Positions 48,859-57,612 of a DNA stretch of 64,000 nt are shown here, piece after piece (position 1 is the stretch's first letter; the number at the start of each line of letters is the position of its first letter). Position numbers and translations under genes: made by a program. The stretch comes from Marinomonas arctica (lineage in GTDB: Bacteria; Pseudomonadota; Gammaproteobacteria; Pseudomonadales; Marinomonadaceae): positions 62,001-126,000 of the forward strand of contig NZ_QHJF01000006.1 in the NCBI RefSeq assembly GCF_003259225.1, read 5' to 3'. The notes beneath the pieces are model-generated. The model ran no database searches, had not been told where the DNA came from, and saw nothing but the letters and a program-made list of their open reading frames with translations.

Positions 48859-49332
48859 ATGCACTTAGATGAGATAGATTTGCAACTACTTGCCTTAATT
48901 CAAAGTGATGATAGTATTTCTACCGAAGCCATGGCGCAGCAAGTCGGACTGTCTAAAACCCCTTGTTGGCGACGGGTGCAAAAGCTGGAAAACGCAGGAT
49001 ATATCAAGCGTCGTGTCGCTCTATTAGACGCGGACAAACTTGGCCTTGGCGTATCGGTTTTTGTTCAAGTCAAAACCAATCAGCATGATGCTAACTGGGC
49101 CGATGAGTTTGCTCGCGTTGTGGCGGAATTCCCTGAAGTGGTGGAGTTTTACCGTATGGCAGGGGAATACGATTACTTACTTCGTGTGCTGGTCAAAGAC
49201 ATTCCAGCCTACGACAAATTTTATAAACGATTAATCAGTGCCACCGCATTAACCGACGTCACCTCAAACTTCGCCATGGAGCAAATCAAGTGGACAACTC
49301 AGTTGCCCTTGCCCGTCATGAAGAATAAGTGA
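48859..49332 (+). CDS. Lrp/AsnC-family transcriptional regulator
   Basis: This 157-aa protein has an N-terminal helix-turn-helix (LDEIDLQLLALIQSDDS, then VGLSKTPCWRRVQKLENAGYI) and a C-terminal RAM ligand domain (VVEFYRMAGEYDYLLRVLV). It senses amino acids or related ligands. It lies 47 bp before a class V aminotransferase on the same strand and probably regulates it. Confidence 0.93.
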   Translation: MHLDEIDLQLLALIQSDDSISTEAMAQQVGLSKTPCWRRVQKLENAGYIKRRVALLDADKLGLGVSVFVQVKTNQHDANWADEFARVVAEFPEVVEFYRMAGEYDYLLRVLVKDIPAYDKFYKRLISATALTDVTSNFAMEQIKWTTQLPLPVMKNK

Positions 49333-49379
49333 TGAATTAACAGGTTTATTGATGCGGCAAGCCAAATGAGGAAAGAAAC

Positions 49380-51071
49380 ATGTCCGTTGCTGCCGCAGAA
49401 AATATTTCACATCAAGGAACACCAGCGCAAAGTACCACAAGCCAATCCAATCAAGAGGCTTTGCTTGCCCGCATTCGCGACGGCATCATCGGCAAAAATA
49501 CACAAATTCATACCCCTTTTGGCGCAAGAACCTTAACTTACGCTGACTATACCGCCTCTGGCCGCAGTCTGGATTTTATCGAAGACGCCATTCGTCAACA
49601 TGTCTTACCGCTGTACGCCAATACGCACACCGAAGCCAATGCCACAGGCCAACAAACCACCGCCTTTCGCGAGCAAGCTCGTCAGCACATTCAACAAGCC
49701 GTTAACGCCTCAGCCGAAGACTTGGTGATATTTTGTGGCAGTGGCGCCACCAGCGCGATTAACACCTTAATTAGCCAATTAGGCTTGCGCCAATTGAATG
49801 AATCTGAAAAAGCACACGTCTGCATTTTTATTGGTCCTTATGAACATCACTCCAACGAATTACCGTGGCGAGAGCTGGGCATTGACGTCATTCGCATCCC
49901 AGAATCACAAGACGGTGGCGTTTGTCTGGTCACCTTAGAGGCAAAACTAAAAGCCAATCAAAATAGACGCCTCATCGGTAGTTTCAGCGCAGCATCCAAC
50001 GTCACAGGGATTTTATGCGATCAGGATGCCATTACCGCCTTGCTACATCGCTATAACGCCCTCGCTTTTTGGGACTTTGCCGCGGCCGCGCCTTATGTGG
50101 CGCTGGATATGAATCCAAGCGCAGACAAAATACTGGCCAAAGACGCCATGTTTTTCTCAACCCATAAGTTTATCGGTGGACCAGGGACTCCGGGAATTCT
50201 GGTGGTCAAAAAAGCCATTATAACTAACCAAAAGCCCAGTCTTATTGGCGGCGGTACCGTGTCTTTTGTCACACCGGAGGATCATACTTTTTTGCCCGTT
50301 GGCGTTCGTCGAGAAGAAGGGGGTACGCCCGGTATTATCGAATCGATTCGCGCTGGCTTGGTGTTTCAGCTCAAACAAGCTGTGGGGGAAAACGTCATTG
50401 AGGCCCGTGAACACGAGCTAGTACAACGGATTGATAAACATTGGCACAATCACCCCACTATTGAGCGATTAGGTCATGCTGATGCTGCCCGTTTGTCGAT
50501 TACCGCGTTTCGCGTCAACACCGACTTTGGCTACTTACATCATGGCTTTATCACCGCCATGTTAAATGACCTGTTTGGTATTCAAGTACGAGGCGGTTGT
50601 TCCTGCGCAGGCCCTTATGGACACCAGCTTTTGGGCATAGACACAAGGGAATCAGAACGCATTCAAGAAGCCCTAAAAAAAGGCGAAAAGCTGGTTAAAC
50701 CAGGTTGGGTTCGCTTCAATTTGAATTATTTCTTAGACGATGATGAAACCATGTTTATTTTACAAGCCATTGATTTTGTAGCCAAACACGGCATCAAGTT
50801 ATTGCCCTATTACGCTTATGATCAAACGGCCGATTTGTGGCGTTTCCAAGGGCAATCCAACACACCTAAGTCACTGGCCGATTTGCTGTGGCAACAACCA
50901 TCAACAGCAGAGCACAATGCAAGCTCGACAGAGGATAGACGTACTTACCTAACGCAAGCGGAAGCAATCGTTCGACGTTGTTTGGCTGGAAAATACACAC
51001 CGCAACCGCAACCCTTCAATCAAGAGTTTAATGATATTAAGCGTTTTGTGTTGGCTGAAGATATTGTTTAA
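49380..51071 (+). CDS. Class V aminotransferase/cysteine desulfurase-like enzyme
   Basis: This 563-aa PLP enzyme has its Schiff-base lysine at K263 (STHKFIGGPGTPG). A cysteine-bearing loop reads RGGCSCAGPYGH (C407 and C409), where SufS-type enzymes carry the active-site Cys. At 563 aa it is about 150 residues longer than SufS or CsdA, with an extra C-terminal region (ADLWRFQGQS to the end). It may release sulfur or selenium or act on another amino acid. It is paired with an Lrp regulator. The substrate is not known. Confidence 0.85.
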   Translation: MSVAAAENISHQGTPAQSTTSQSNQEALLARIRDGIIGKNTQIHTPFGARTLTYADYTASGRSLDFIEDAIRQHVLPLYANTHTEANATGQQTTAFREQARQHIQQAVNASAEDLVIFCGSGATSAINTLISQLGLRQLNESEKAHVCIFIGPYEHHSNELPWRELGIDVIRIPESQDGGVCLVTLEAKLKANQNRRLIGSFSAASNVTGILCDQDAITALLHRYNALAFWDFAAAAPYVALDMNPSADKILAKDAMFFSTHKFIGGPGTPGILVVKKAIITNQKPSLIGGGTVSFVTPEDHTFLPVGVRREEGGTPGIIESIRAGLVFQLKQAVGENVIEAREHELVQRIDKHWHNHPTIERLGHADAARLSITAFRVNTDFGYLHHGFITAMLNDLFGIQVRGGCSCAGPYGHQLLGIDTRESERIQEALKKGEKLVKPGWVRFNLNYFLDDDETMFILQAIDFVAKHGIKLLPYYAYDQTADLWRFQGQSNTPKSLADLLWQQPSTAEHNASSTEDRRTYLTQAEAIVRRCLAGKYTPQPQPFNQEFNDIKRFVLAEDIV

Positions 51072-51379
51072 AACGTTATAAAAGACAGGATATCGGTTTA
51101 TTATTCGAACAATGCTGAACTTTGTTAATCCTGCAAAAAAACAACTTCAATCGATCTTGTCGCGCCTTTAGGCCGACAAAAGCCTCACCACGACAAATTA
51201 CATCCTGTCGGGCTAAAGCCACGACCTACAAAAACATATAAATCAAACAGTTGCAGGTTTTAAAAATCAGAGAACAAAGAGGTAATCCGTCACAACGGTC
51301 AAAAATTAGATCCGAATAAAATAAACGCCCCAGAAAGGACTATTGCTTATCTTTTACCCATTCGCCTATTCTCATTGGC
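51072..51379. repeat. REP-like inverted pair in a 308-bp gene-free gap
   Basis: GTCGCGCCTTTAGGCCGACA (51159-51178) and TGTCGGGCTAAAGCCACGAC (51206-51225) are inverted copies of one motif. Each can fold on itself with a single bulged base (GTCGGGCT against AGCCaCGAC). The arrangement is BIME-like, after the aminotransferase stop and before the convergent MOSC gene. The rest of the gap shows nothing I can support. Confidence 0.7.
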
Positions 51380-51838
51380 TCATTTCTGGATCAAATTAAA
51401 CTGCATGCCAGTACGCAAAATACCGGTGCTCAATACGTTCGCTCGTAAACCGCCACGACGTAACCAAGCTCTAACGACCTGCGGTGATGAAATAGAATCA
51501 TTGGCTAAGGATTTCCCTAACGAGCCGCAAGGTTCACAAAGCTCCACGCCATAAAAACGCACATCACCAATGGAAAACTCTTGCCCAACCAGCTGGTTAA
51601 GTCGCACACCTTGGGTCACTATGTTGCGTCGGGTGGCAGAAAGCCCAATACTTTGCCCGAAATTCGCATTAAAAGCGGCGATTTCTTCACTTTCCACAAA
51701 GGTAATATTAGGACCGTCACTGCCCTTCTTGCCATAATATCGATCACCGACAATGCCTTTACCCGCATCGACTTTCACAGCATCAATCCCAATCTGAGAC
51801 TGTTTTGATTTTTTCGACACGAAAATTGCTTGAATCAC
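51380..51838 (-). CDS. MOSC-domain protein
   Basis: This 152-aa protein is a lone MOSC domain. GIVGDRYYG is near residue 30, NITFVESEEI follows, then TRRNIVTQGVRLN, and ELCEPCGSLG carries the conserved cysteine thought to bind sulfur. Family members transfer sulfur in molybdenum cofactor pathways or act as sulfur carriers. The protein has no partner domain. The neighbouring class V enzyme across the gap might supply sulfur, which is speculative. Confidence 0.88.
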   Translation of the reverse strand: MIQAIFVSKKSKQSQIGIDAVKVDAGKGIVGDRYYGKKGSDGPNITFVESEEIAAFNANFGQSIGLSATRRNIVTQGVRLNQLVGQEFSIGDVRFYGVELCEPCGSLGKSLANDSISSPQVVRAWLRRGGLRANVLSTGILRTGMQFNLIQK

Positions 51839-51856
51839 CCATTACCTCTCTAGCTC

Positions 51857-52282
51857 TTAGAATGTTAAGGACATTTTGCGATAAGGTACATCACCTTTAT
51901 AAAATCGCTCACCTTGGCTCGTCATGCCGAACTTTTCATAAAAAGTCGTTGCGCTTTCTCGGGCATCACACCAAAAATAAGTCAGCGTTTGTCTATTAAG
52001 CCGTTCAATGATGGAGGTCAGCAGCAAACTACCAATACCTTGACCTTGATACTCAGGTAATGTGGCAAACTTTCTCAGTCTTGCTGATCTACCATCATAA
52101 AACACAGAAGCCACTGACACTAGGCTACTGCCCATAAACACACCAAAATGCTCCCCTTCTTCGTCGTCGCTGATCCGACAAAAATCAATCGATTTGTCAG
52201 GCCAAAGCACGCTCTGCCGAATCGTCAATGTCTCTTCGGCACGAATCACTTGAATGGTAAAAGAATGCTTTATCATTGTCAT
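51857..52282 (-). CDS. GNAT-family N-acetyltransferase
   Basis: This 141-aa protein has the acetyl-CoA-binding motif LPEYQGQGIGSLLLTSIIERL and the ending FYEKFGMTSQGERFYKGDVPYRKMSL, a common form of acetyltransferase. The ATG at 52282 has a GGAG site and overlaps the stop of the FosA-like gene as ATGA; the frame is open to 52300. The substrate is unknown, and coupling to a resistance-like enzyme is notable. Confidence 0.88.
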   Translation of the reverse strand: MTMIKHSFTIQVIRAEETLTIRQSVLWPDKSIDFCRISDDEEGEHFGVFMGSSLVSVASVFYDGRSARLRKFATLPEYQGQGIGSLLLTSIIERLNRQTLTYFWCDARESATTFYEKFGMTSQGERFYKGDVPYRKMSLTF

Positions 52283-52938
52283 AAAGACGACTCCATCCAA
52301 ATCAGTCCTTCATAAGGTTTGGCTATTAAAGATTCAAGGCGGGTTGCTAGAGATCCTGCATGAAGTTCAAGTTTATGTCCATCTGGATCTTTAATGTATA
52401 AAGAATCTCCCTCACTCGTGTTTTCTTGCCAGATTTTTACCGTTTTAAAGGCTGCTTTTTCCTGAATACAAGCTATGGCTAGAGCATCAAAACTAAGCGC
52501 AAAATGCGTATAGTCCTGACTGGGTTTCGCTTCACCTAATGACAAACAGAGCCAACAATTGCCATACGACAAGTAAGCCCCCTTATTCCAGCGAACCTCA
52601 CCTTTAAAACCAAGCAGATCACAATAAAAATGAAGTGAAGCCTCAAGATTGGTAACACTCAAGGTCAGGTGATTGAGACCTTTGTCTTGTTGAACTGCAG
52701 GCAATTGAAAGGCAGAGGCATCATCAAGTGATGCGACCAAGGAATAAACTTTGGTGGCTTTTTCAAAATGATTCAATTGATGTCCTTCTATCCACCAGCG
52801 AGCAATCGCCATCAAGGTCTTTGGATCATCGTTTTTATTGGCAAAAAAAGCATAAAACGATACCTGAACGTTTTCGCCCTTTTTCCTGATTTTTTCTGCG
52901 CAAACCGAAAGAATCTTCTGTTTAATCTCTTTATACAT
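52279..52938 (-). CDS. FosA-like enzyme fused to an N-terminal DUF6500-like domain
   Basis: This 219-aa protein has a C-terminal half, from about residue 86, that reads like FosA glutathione transferase: GLNHLTLSV, WNKGAYLSYGNCWLCLSL, DYTHFALSF, SEGDSLYIKDPDGHKLELHAGSLATRL. Metal ligands H90, H145 and E191 and residue R200 fit the FosA H7, H64, E110, R119 spacing closely. The first 85 residues (YKEIKQKILSVCAEKI, FYAFFANKNDDP, WWIEGHQLNHFEKATK) form a separate domain resembling DUF6500, by memory only. Fosfomycin as substrate is inference. A GTG upstream at 52983 is a less likely start. Confidence 0.82.
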   Translation of the reverse strand: MYKEIKQKILSVCAEKIRKKGENVQVSFYAFFANKNDDPKTLMAIARWWIEGHQLNHFEKATKVYSLVASLDDASAFQLPAVQQDKGLNHLTLSVTNLEASLHFYCDLLGFKGEVRWNKGAYLSYGNCWLCLSLGEAKPSQDYTHFALSFDALAIACIQEKAAFKTVKIWQENTSEGDSLYIKDPDGHKLELHAGSLATRLESLIAKPYEGLIWMESSL

Positions 52939-53093
52939 TGTATCTACTCTTACTTTCTCGTTTTTATTACACGATTCACGCACAAAGACATCGCGGTTAA
53001 AAATCGCACTATGCGACTAAAGTCTGACTTCTTATTAGACAAACGCCTGCTAAATTAACAAGGCGTATAAAAATAATTATAAGGAGATCTACC

Positions 53094-53354
53094 GTGTCAG
53101 ATCATAACATTAATGCAGAAAAATACTGGCAAGCCAACCTCAGGCTCATATTAGGTAGCTTGGTGGTTTGGGCGCTAGCATCCTATGGTTGCGCCATCTT
53201 ACTTCGTCCTATGCTCTCAGGCATTCAAATCGGAGGAACCGACCTAGGTTTCTGGTTTGCTCAGCAGGGCTCTATCCTTGTATTCATCTTGTTGACCTTC
53301 TTCTACGCTTGGAGAATGAACAAACTTGATGAAGAATTTGGCCTTCAGGAGTAA
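53094..53354 (+). CDS. DUF4212 small subunit of sodium/solute symporter
   Basis: This 86-aa protein has two membrane helices (LGSLVVWALASYGCAILL and AQQGSILVFILLTFFYAW). The start is GTG with an AAGGAG site. DUF4212 proteins are encoded just before the large subunit of VC_2705-type acetate or carboxylate symporters, as here at 5 bp. The N-terminal AEKYWQANLR is typical. Confidence 0.93.
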   Translation: MSDHNINAEKYWQANLRLILGSLVVWALASYGCAILLRPMLSGIQIGGTDLGFWFAQQGSILVFILLTFFYAWRMNKLDEEFGLQE

Positions 53355-53359
53355 GTCGT

Positions 53360-55126
53360 ATGGATCAATTTACTATCAACCTATTGTTCGTTGGCGGCTC
53401 CTTTGCGCTTTACTTCGGTATTGCCATTTGGGCTCGGGCCGGATCGACAAAAGAGTTCTATGTGGCAGGTGGCGGTGTCCATCCAATATTAAACGGTATG
53501 GCCACCGCCGCAGACTGGATGTCTGCAGCCTCCTTCATTTCTATGGCGGGCTTAATCGCGGCTGGCGGTTATGCTAACTCAACGTATTTAATGGGCTGGA
53601 CAGGGGGTTATGTACTGCTGGCGATGTTACTCGCACCGTATTTGCGTAAGTTCGGCAAGTTTACTGTGCCAGATTTCATCGGTGATCGCTTCTACAGTAA
53701 CACCGCCCGCCTCGTCGCCGTGGCTTGTTTAATCATTGCTTCGGTAACCTATGTTATCGGTCAGATGACGGGCGCAGGCGTCGCCTTCTCTCGCTTCTTA
53801 GAAGTAGATAACAATACCGGTCTTTTGATCGCGGCCGTGGTTGTATTCTTCTACGCCGTTTTGGGCGGCATGAAAGGCATCACTTATACGCAGGTTGCGC
53901 AGTATGTGGTACTCATCATTGCTTATACCATTCCTGCGGTGTTCATCTCTTTACAGTTAACCGATTCGGTTATTCCTGCTATCGGTCTTTTCTCTAATCA
54001 TACTGAATCTGGCGTACCTTTGTTACAGAAGCTAGATGAAGTGGTTCGTGAACTGGGTTTCAGAGATTACACGGCTGATGTGGATAACAAACTCAACATG
54101 GTTCTGTTTACATTATCATTAATGATAGGTACAGCGGGTCTGCCACACGTTATTATTCGTTTCTTCACCGTACCGAAAGTCGCTGATGCGCGTTGGTCTG
54201 CAGGTTGGGCGCTTGTTTTTATTGCCTTGTTATACCTAACGGCTCCTGCCGTTGCGTCTATGGCTCGTTTGAATCTGTTAACCACTATTTACCCATCTGG
54301 TCCAACAGAACAATCTGTTGAATACGCGGAACGTCCTGACTGGATGCAAACATGGGAAACCACTGGTTTAATCAAGTTTGACGATAAAAATGCGGATGGT
54401 CGTATCCAGTTCTACAATGATGTTCCTGCATTTAAAGATGAAGCAACAGCACGTGGTTGGGAAGGTAATGAGTTAACCGTTAACGGTGACATCCTTGTAT
54501 TGGCGAACCCAGAAATTGCAAACCTTCCAGGTTGGGTAGTCGGTCTGATCGCAGCGGGTGGCTTAGCGGCAGCACTGTCAACGGCGGCAGGTCTATTGCT
54601 AGCAATATCATCGGCCATCAGTCATGACTTAATTAAAGGCTCAATAAACCCCAATATTAGTGATAAAGGAGAACTAAGGGTCGCAAGGGTATCCATGTTC
54701 GTGGCCATTGCCGTAGCAACCTATCTTGGTATGAACCCGCCAGGCTTCGCGGCTCAAGTAGTGGCATTAGCATTTGGTATTGCGGCGGCGTCTATTTTCC
54801 CAGCTCTAATGATGGGGATTTTCTCGAAACGTGTGAACAGCGCAGGTGCTGTGGCTGGTATGCTAGCGGGCTTAATATCTACCTTGGTTTATATCTTCTT
54901 ATTCCTTGGCTGGTTCTTCGTCCCAGGTACAGCGTCGTTCGCCAATACTCCTGCTAATTGGTGGTTCGGTGTATCACCATTGTCATTCGGTGCCATTGGT
55001 GCGGTGATTAACTTTGTGGTTGCATTCACTGTCTCTTCGATGACAGCGCCACCACCAAAAGAAATCCAAGACCTCGTTGAAAGCGTTCGCTATCCTCAAG
55101 GTGCCGGCGGTGCTGTTGACCACTAA
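53360..55126 (+). CDS. Sodium:solute symporter, VC_2705 subfamily
   Basis: This 588-aa transporter has about thirteen helices. It starts with SSS-family blocks (IAIWARAGSTKEFYVAGGGVHPILNGMATAADWMSAASFISMAG) and continues with DFIGDRFYSNTARLVA and GGLAAALSTAAGLLLAISSAISHDL. A long hydrophilic insertion lies near residues 320-385. It would carry acetate, pyruvate or a similar carboxylate with sodium, working with the DUF4212 subunit. The following unknown gene lies 97 bp on. Confidence 0.92.
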   Translation: MDQFTINLLFVGGSFALYFGIAIWARAGSTKEFYVAGGGVHPILNGMATAADWMSAASFISMAGLIAAGGYANSTYLMGWTGGYVLLAMLLAPYLRKFGKFTVPDFIGDRFYSNTARLVAVACLIIASVTYVIGQMTGAGVAFSRFLEVDNNTGLLIAAVVVFFYAVLGGMKGITYTQVAQYVVLIIAYTIPAVFISLQLTDSVIPAIGLFSNHTESGVPLLQKLDEVVRELGFRDYTADVDNKLNMVLFTLSLMIGTAGLPHVIIRFFTVPKVADARWSAGWALVFIALLYLTAPAVASMARLNLLTTIYPSGPTEQSVEYAERPDWMQTWETTGLIKFDDKNADGRIQFYNDVPAFKDEATARGWEGNELTVNGDILVLANPEIANLPGWVVGLIAAGGLAAALSTAAGLLLAISSAISHDLIKGSINPNISDKGELRVARVSMFVAIAVATYLGMNPPGFAAQVVALAFGIAAASIFPALMMGIFSKRVNSAGAVAGMLAGLISTLVYIFLFLGWFFVPGTASFANTPANWWFGVSPLSFGAIGAVINFVVAFTVSSMTAPPPKEIQDLVESVRYPQGAGGAVDH

Positions 55127-55150
55127 GGGTTAAAAAGCACACCTTAAACC

Positions 55151-55180
55151 ATTGGGTCTCACTTCTTTGTGAGACCCAAT
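55151..55180 (+). repeat. 12-bp inverted repeat after the symporter
   Basis: ATTGGGTCTCAC (55151-55162) pairs perfectly with GTGAGACCCAAT (55169-55180). No T run follows, so it is a strong hairpin rather than a standard terminator, perhaps protecting the upstream mRNA end. Confidence 0.6.
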
Positions 55181-55223
55181 CTACCTATAATAAGAATCCA
55201 CAAAATCAAAAAAGAGAAGACTT

Positions 55224-55745
55224 ATGTTTTGGGAACTCATTGCAACCATTTTTGCCGGTATTGGTGGCGCAGGCATTGCGCTAATGTTAAGAAAACTGAC
55301 CAAAAAAACCGCCCCTAAATGGCTGGTTCCAGTGTTTGCTGGCGCTGCGATGTTAGGATTCCAAATCCAAGGAGAATACGATTGGTACCATCACCAAGCC
55401 AGTTTATTGCCAGAAGGGGTTGTGGTGGTCAAAACGGTACAAGAAGAAGCCCCTTGGCGCCCTTGGAGCTACGTATTCCCACAAACTCTACGCTTTATTG
55501 CCGCCGATGTAGCTAACTCAGCAAAGAACAAAATCGACCCGAACCTCGTATTAGTCGACTTATACTTCTTTGAACGTCGCCACCTGGCCAAACGCGTACC
55601 GCAAATCATCGATTGCGTACAGGGAGCTAGAACCGATTTCACGCAATCTTTTAGCGCATCATCAGATGCCAAGAATCAATCGACATCAACCTGGTATCCG
55701 CTGGAAAGGGATGATTTACTCTTAAAAGCGGTGTGTACTGGATAA
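55224..55745 (+). CDS. Unknown inner-membrane protein
   Basis: This 173-aa protein has two N-terminal hydrophobic helices (FAGIGGAGIALMLRKL and WLVPVFAGAAMLGFQI). A soluble part of about 120 residues includes the conserved-looking EAPWRPWSYVFPQ and LVLVDLYFFERR. I do not recognise the family. It follows the symporter on the same strand and converges with the SDR gene. A GAGAAG-type ribosome site supports the ATG. Confidence 0.75.
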   Translation: MFWELIATIFAGIGGAGIALMLRKLTKKTAPKWLVPVFAGAAMLGFQIQGEYDWYHHQASLLPEGVVVVKTVQEEAPWRPWSYVFPQTLRFIAADVANSAKNKIDPNLVLVDLYFFERRHLAKRVPQIIDCVQGARTDFTQSFSASSDAKNQSTSTWYPLERDDLLLKAVCTG

Positions 55746-55883
55746 CACTGAGAGCCAAAGAATAAAGCAACAGATGGATTATATGTTACCAAAATATCAC
55801 ATTAATCCGTTTCGTTTGCCTTTAAAATTGAAGAAAAGCCTATCTCATAACGACAGCATTCCATTGCATGTAGATCTGTTAAT

Positions 55884-56630
55884 CTATTGCCCATCACTAA
55901 TAGTCGTACCGCCATCAACAATAATATTTTGCCCAGAAATAAAGCCACCCGCCCTACTTGCCAACATCACCGCCACGCCGGCGATTTCTTCGGGTTCGCC
56001 GACTCGACGGAGTGGTGTGGCGAGTAATCGGCGTTGCATGAATTGCTCGTTTTCAAGTAATTCTATGGCTAAAGGCGTTCGAATCAAACCAGGGGAAATT
56101 GCATTGACTCGAATTCCTTTAGGACCCCACTCGACAGCTAGATTACGCGCTAGCTGCGCCAATCCGGCTTTAGATAAACCATAGAGCCCAATGGCCTTAT
56201 TGCCCCTTAGTCCAGCGATACTAGACATTAAAATCACCGATCCTTGACCTCGTTCCGCCATATCAGGAATCAGTGCAGAGCAAAGCCGTAATGCACTTTT
56301 TAAATTGACCGACATGACCAAATCCCAGTCGTCATCGGTGATTAACCCTATTGGCCCAGCGGGTCCCTGTACGCCAGCATTCGATACAAGAACATCAATA
56401 CGACCATAAACTGCCTTAGCTTGCTCAACCAGCTTATCTATGTCCTCGTTACGACTTAAATCACAGGCAATAAAAACCGCCCCACTTTTCTCGGTATTCG
56501 AATCCGTCCTATCTGATGCAATTACCTTGGCGCCATGAGCGGCCATGGTATCGACAATGGCAGAACCTAATCCACCGGACGCGCCTGTAACCAGTACCAC
56601 CTTATCTTGTAGCGAAAATAGTGAATTCAT
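55884..56630 (-). CDS. Short-chain dehydrogenase/reductase
   Basis: This 248-aa SDR has the NAD(P)-binding GASGGLGSA motif near residue 18, NAGVQGP, the catalytic Ser in MSSIAGLRG, and YGLSKAG with the YxxxK pair. It ends GQNIIVDGGTTISDG. It oxidises or reduces an alcohol or ketone intermediate of the neighbouring pathway. Last gene of the operon, it overlaps the epimerase gene by ATGA. Confidence 0.92.
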   Translation of the reverse strand: MNSLFSLQDKVVLVTGASGGLGSAIVDTMAAHGAKVIASDRTDSNTEKSGAVFIACDLSRNEDIDKLVEQAKAVYGRIDVLVSNAGVQGPAGPIGLITDDDWDLVMSVNLKSALRLCSALIPDMAERGQGSVILMSSIAGLRGNKAIGLYGLSKAGLAQLARNLAVEWGPKGIRVNAISPGLIRTPLAIELLENEQFMQRRLLATPLRRVGEPEEIAGVAVMLASRAGGFISGQNIIVDGGTTISDGQ

Positions 56631-57598
56631 TTTAATAAAGCCCGCTCTACTAGCTGATTCAAACTCCCATCATGTTGAAAACCCACGTCATCGGCAGCAG
56701 GAGTTTCTAGCGGTGGAAAGCGTCCAAACAAGTTTTCAATCATAGAATCTGGATCATAGCTAACGAGTTCATTTGCTTTTTGCTGATACACAACGCCAAT
56801 GGCATCGACCATGTCTGCCATGCTGAAACAGAGAGTGGGCAAGGTAAAGGTTCTAGTCGTCTTTAGCTTGCTTTCTTCTACCGCTGCACCATGAATAAGA
56901 TTTTCAACTATGTTCGGCAGAGAAGACGCCCATGTTTTTGCTTGTGGAGACATGGGGCAAACGAAAGTATGCCCCTGAGAGACTTCACGGATAATATCGC
57001 TCAAAAAAGCCGACAGTTGTCCTGTTTCAGCAGGTGGTCGTGCCAACACGCCCGGTAAACGTAACGAGCGCCCATCGACCCATCCACGGCGACTAAAATC
57101 GTTGATCATCACCTCACTCACGACTTTGTGCGCGCCATAGCTCATCTGAGGTTTCAGTGGCGTATCATCGGTAACCAAATCTGGCATGGTGCCGAACACC
57201 GCAATGCTACTGGCAAACACCAATACTGGCTTGTGCCCTGTCGACTCGGTTTGCGCTTTACAGCTTTCCAGCAAGGTCATGGTGGCATCAATATTCACTC
57301 GACGGCCGAGTTCATCATTTTTTTCCGCCATGCCACCGGGAATACTGGCCAGATGGTAAATAACATCCATGGGGAAACGCCCTAGAGTGTCTTTCAACCA
57401 TTGATCGTCTGCAAGATCGCCGCTCTGTTGCTCAACCACTAAGTCCAGTAATGAACTATCCGCAACAGGCTCATCAAACTGACGATCTAATAAGGTCAAA
57501 CGCGAGACCTTGCTTTCTCCAACTCGGCCTTGTGAAAGAATATGGTTTGCCAGCGCTTGTCCAACAAAGCCATTTGCCCCCGTAATTAATACATGCAT
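56627..57598 (-). CDS. NAD-dependent epimerase/dehydratase, DenD-like
   Basis: This 323-aa extended SDR starts MHVLITGANGFVGQALA, then HLASIPGGMAEKNDE, and has YGAHKVVSE as YxxxK. The SIPGG and MSYGAHK blocks resemble D-erythronate dehydrogenase-type proteins. In the operon it probably handles a hydroxylated side-chain acid, which is inference. It lies 14 bp after the FAH gene. Confidence 0.88.
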   Translation of the reverse strand: MHVLITGANGFVGQALANHILSQGRVGESKVSRLTLLDRQFDEPVADSSLLDLVVEQQSGDLADDQWLKDTLGRFPMDVIYHLASIPGGMAEKNDELGRRVNIDATMTLLESCKAQTESTGHKPVLVFASSIAVFGTMPDLVTDDTPLKPQMSYGAHKVVSEVMINDFSRRGWVDGRSLRLPGVLARPPAETGQLSAFLSDIIREVSQGHTFVCPMSPQAKTWASSLPNIVENLIHGAAVEESKLKTTRTFTLPTLCFSMADMVDAIGVVYQQKANELVSYDPDSMIENLFGRFPPLETPAADDVGFQHDGSLNQLVERALLK

Positions 57599-57612
57599 CT
57601 GACAGCCCTTAT

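Noticed and set aside
52279..52938. fosA as part of an integron or acquired resistance cassette
   Set aside because: No attC-like site, integrase or insertion sequence is adjacent. The gene has the same style as its neighbours.
54067..54285. Minus-strand open frames within the symporter gene
   Set aside because: Shadows of a well-conserved transporter reading frame, without ribosome sites or domain features.
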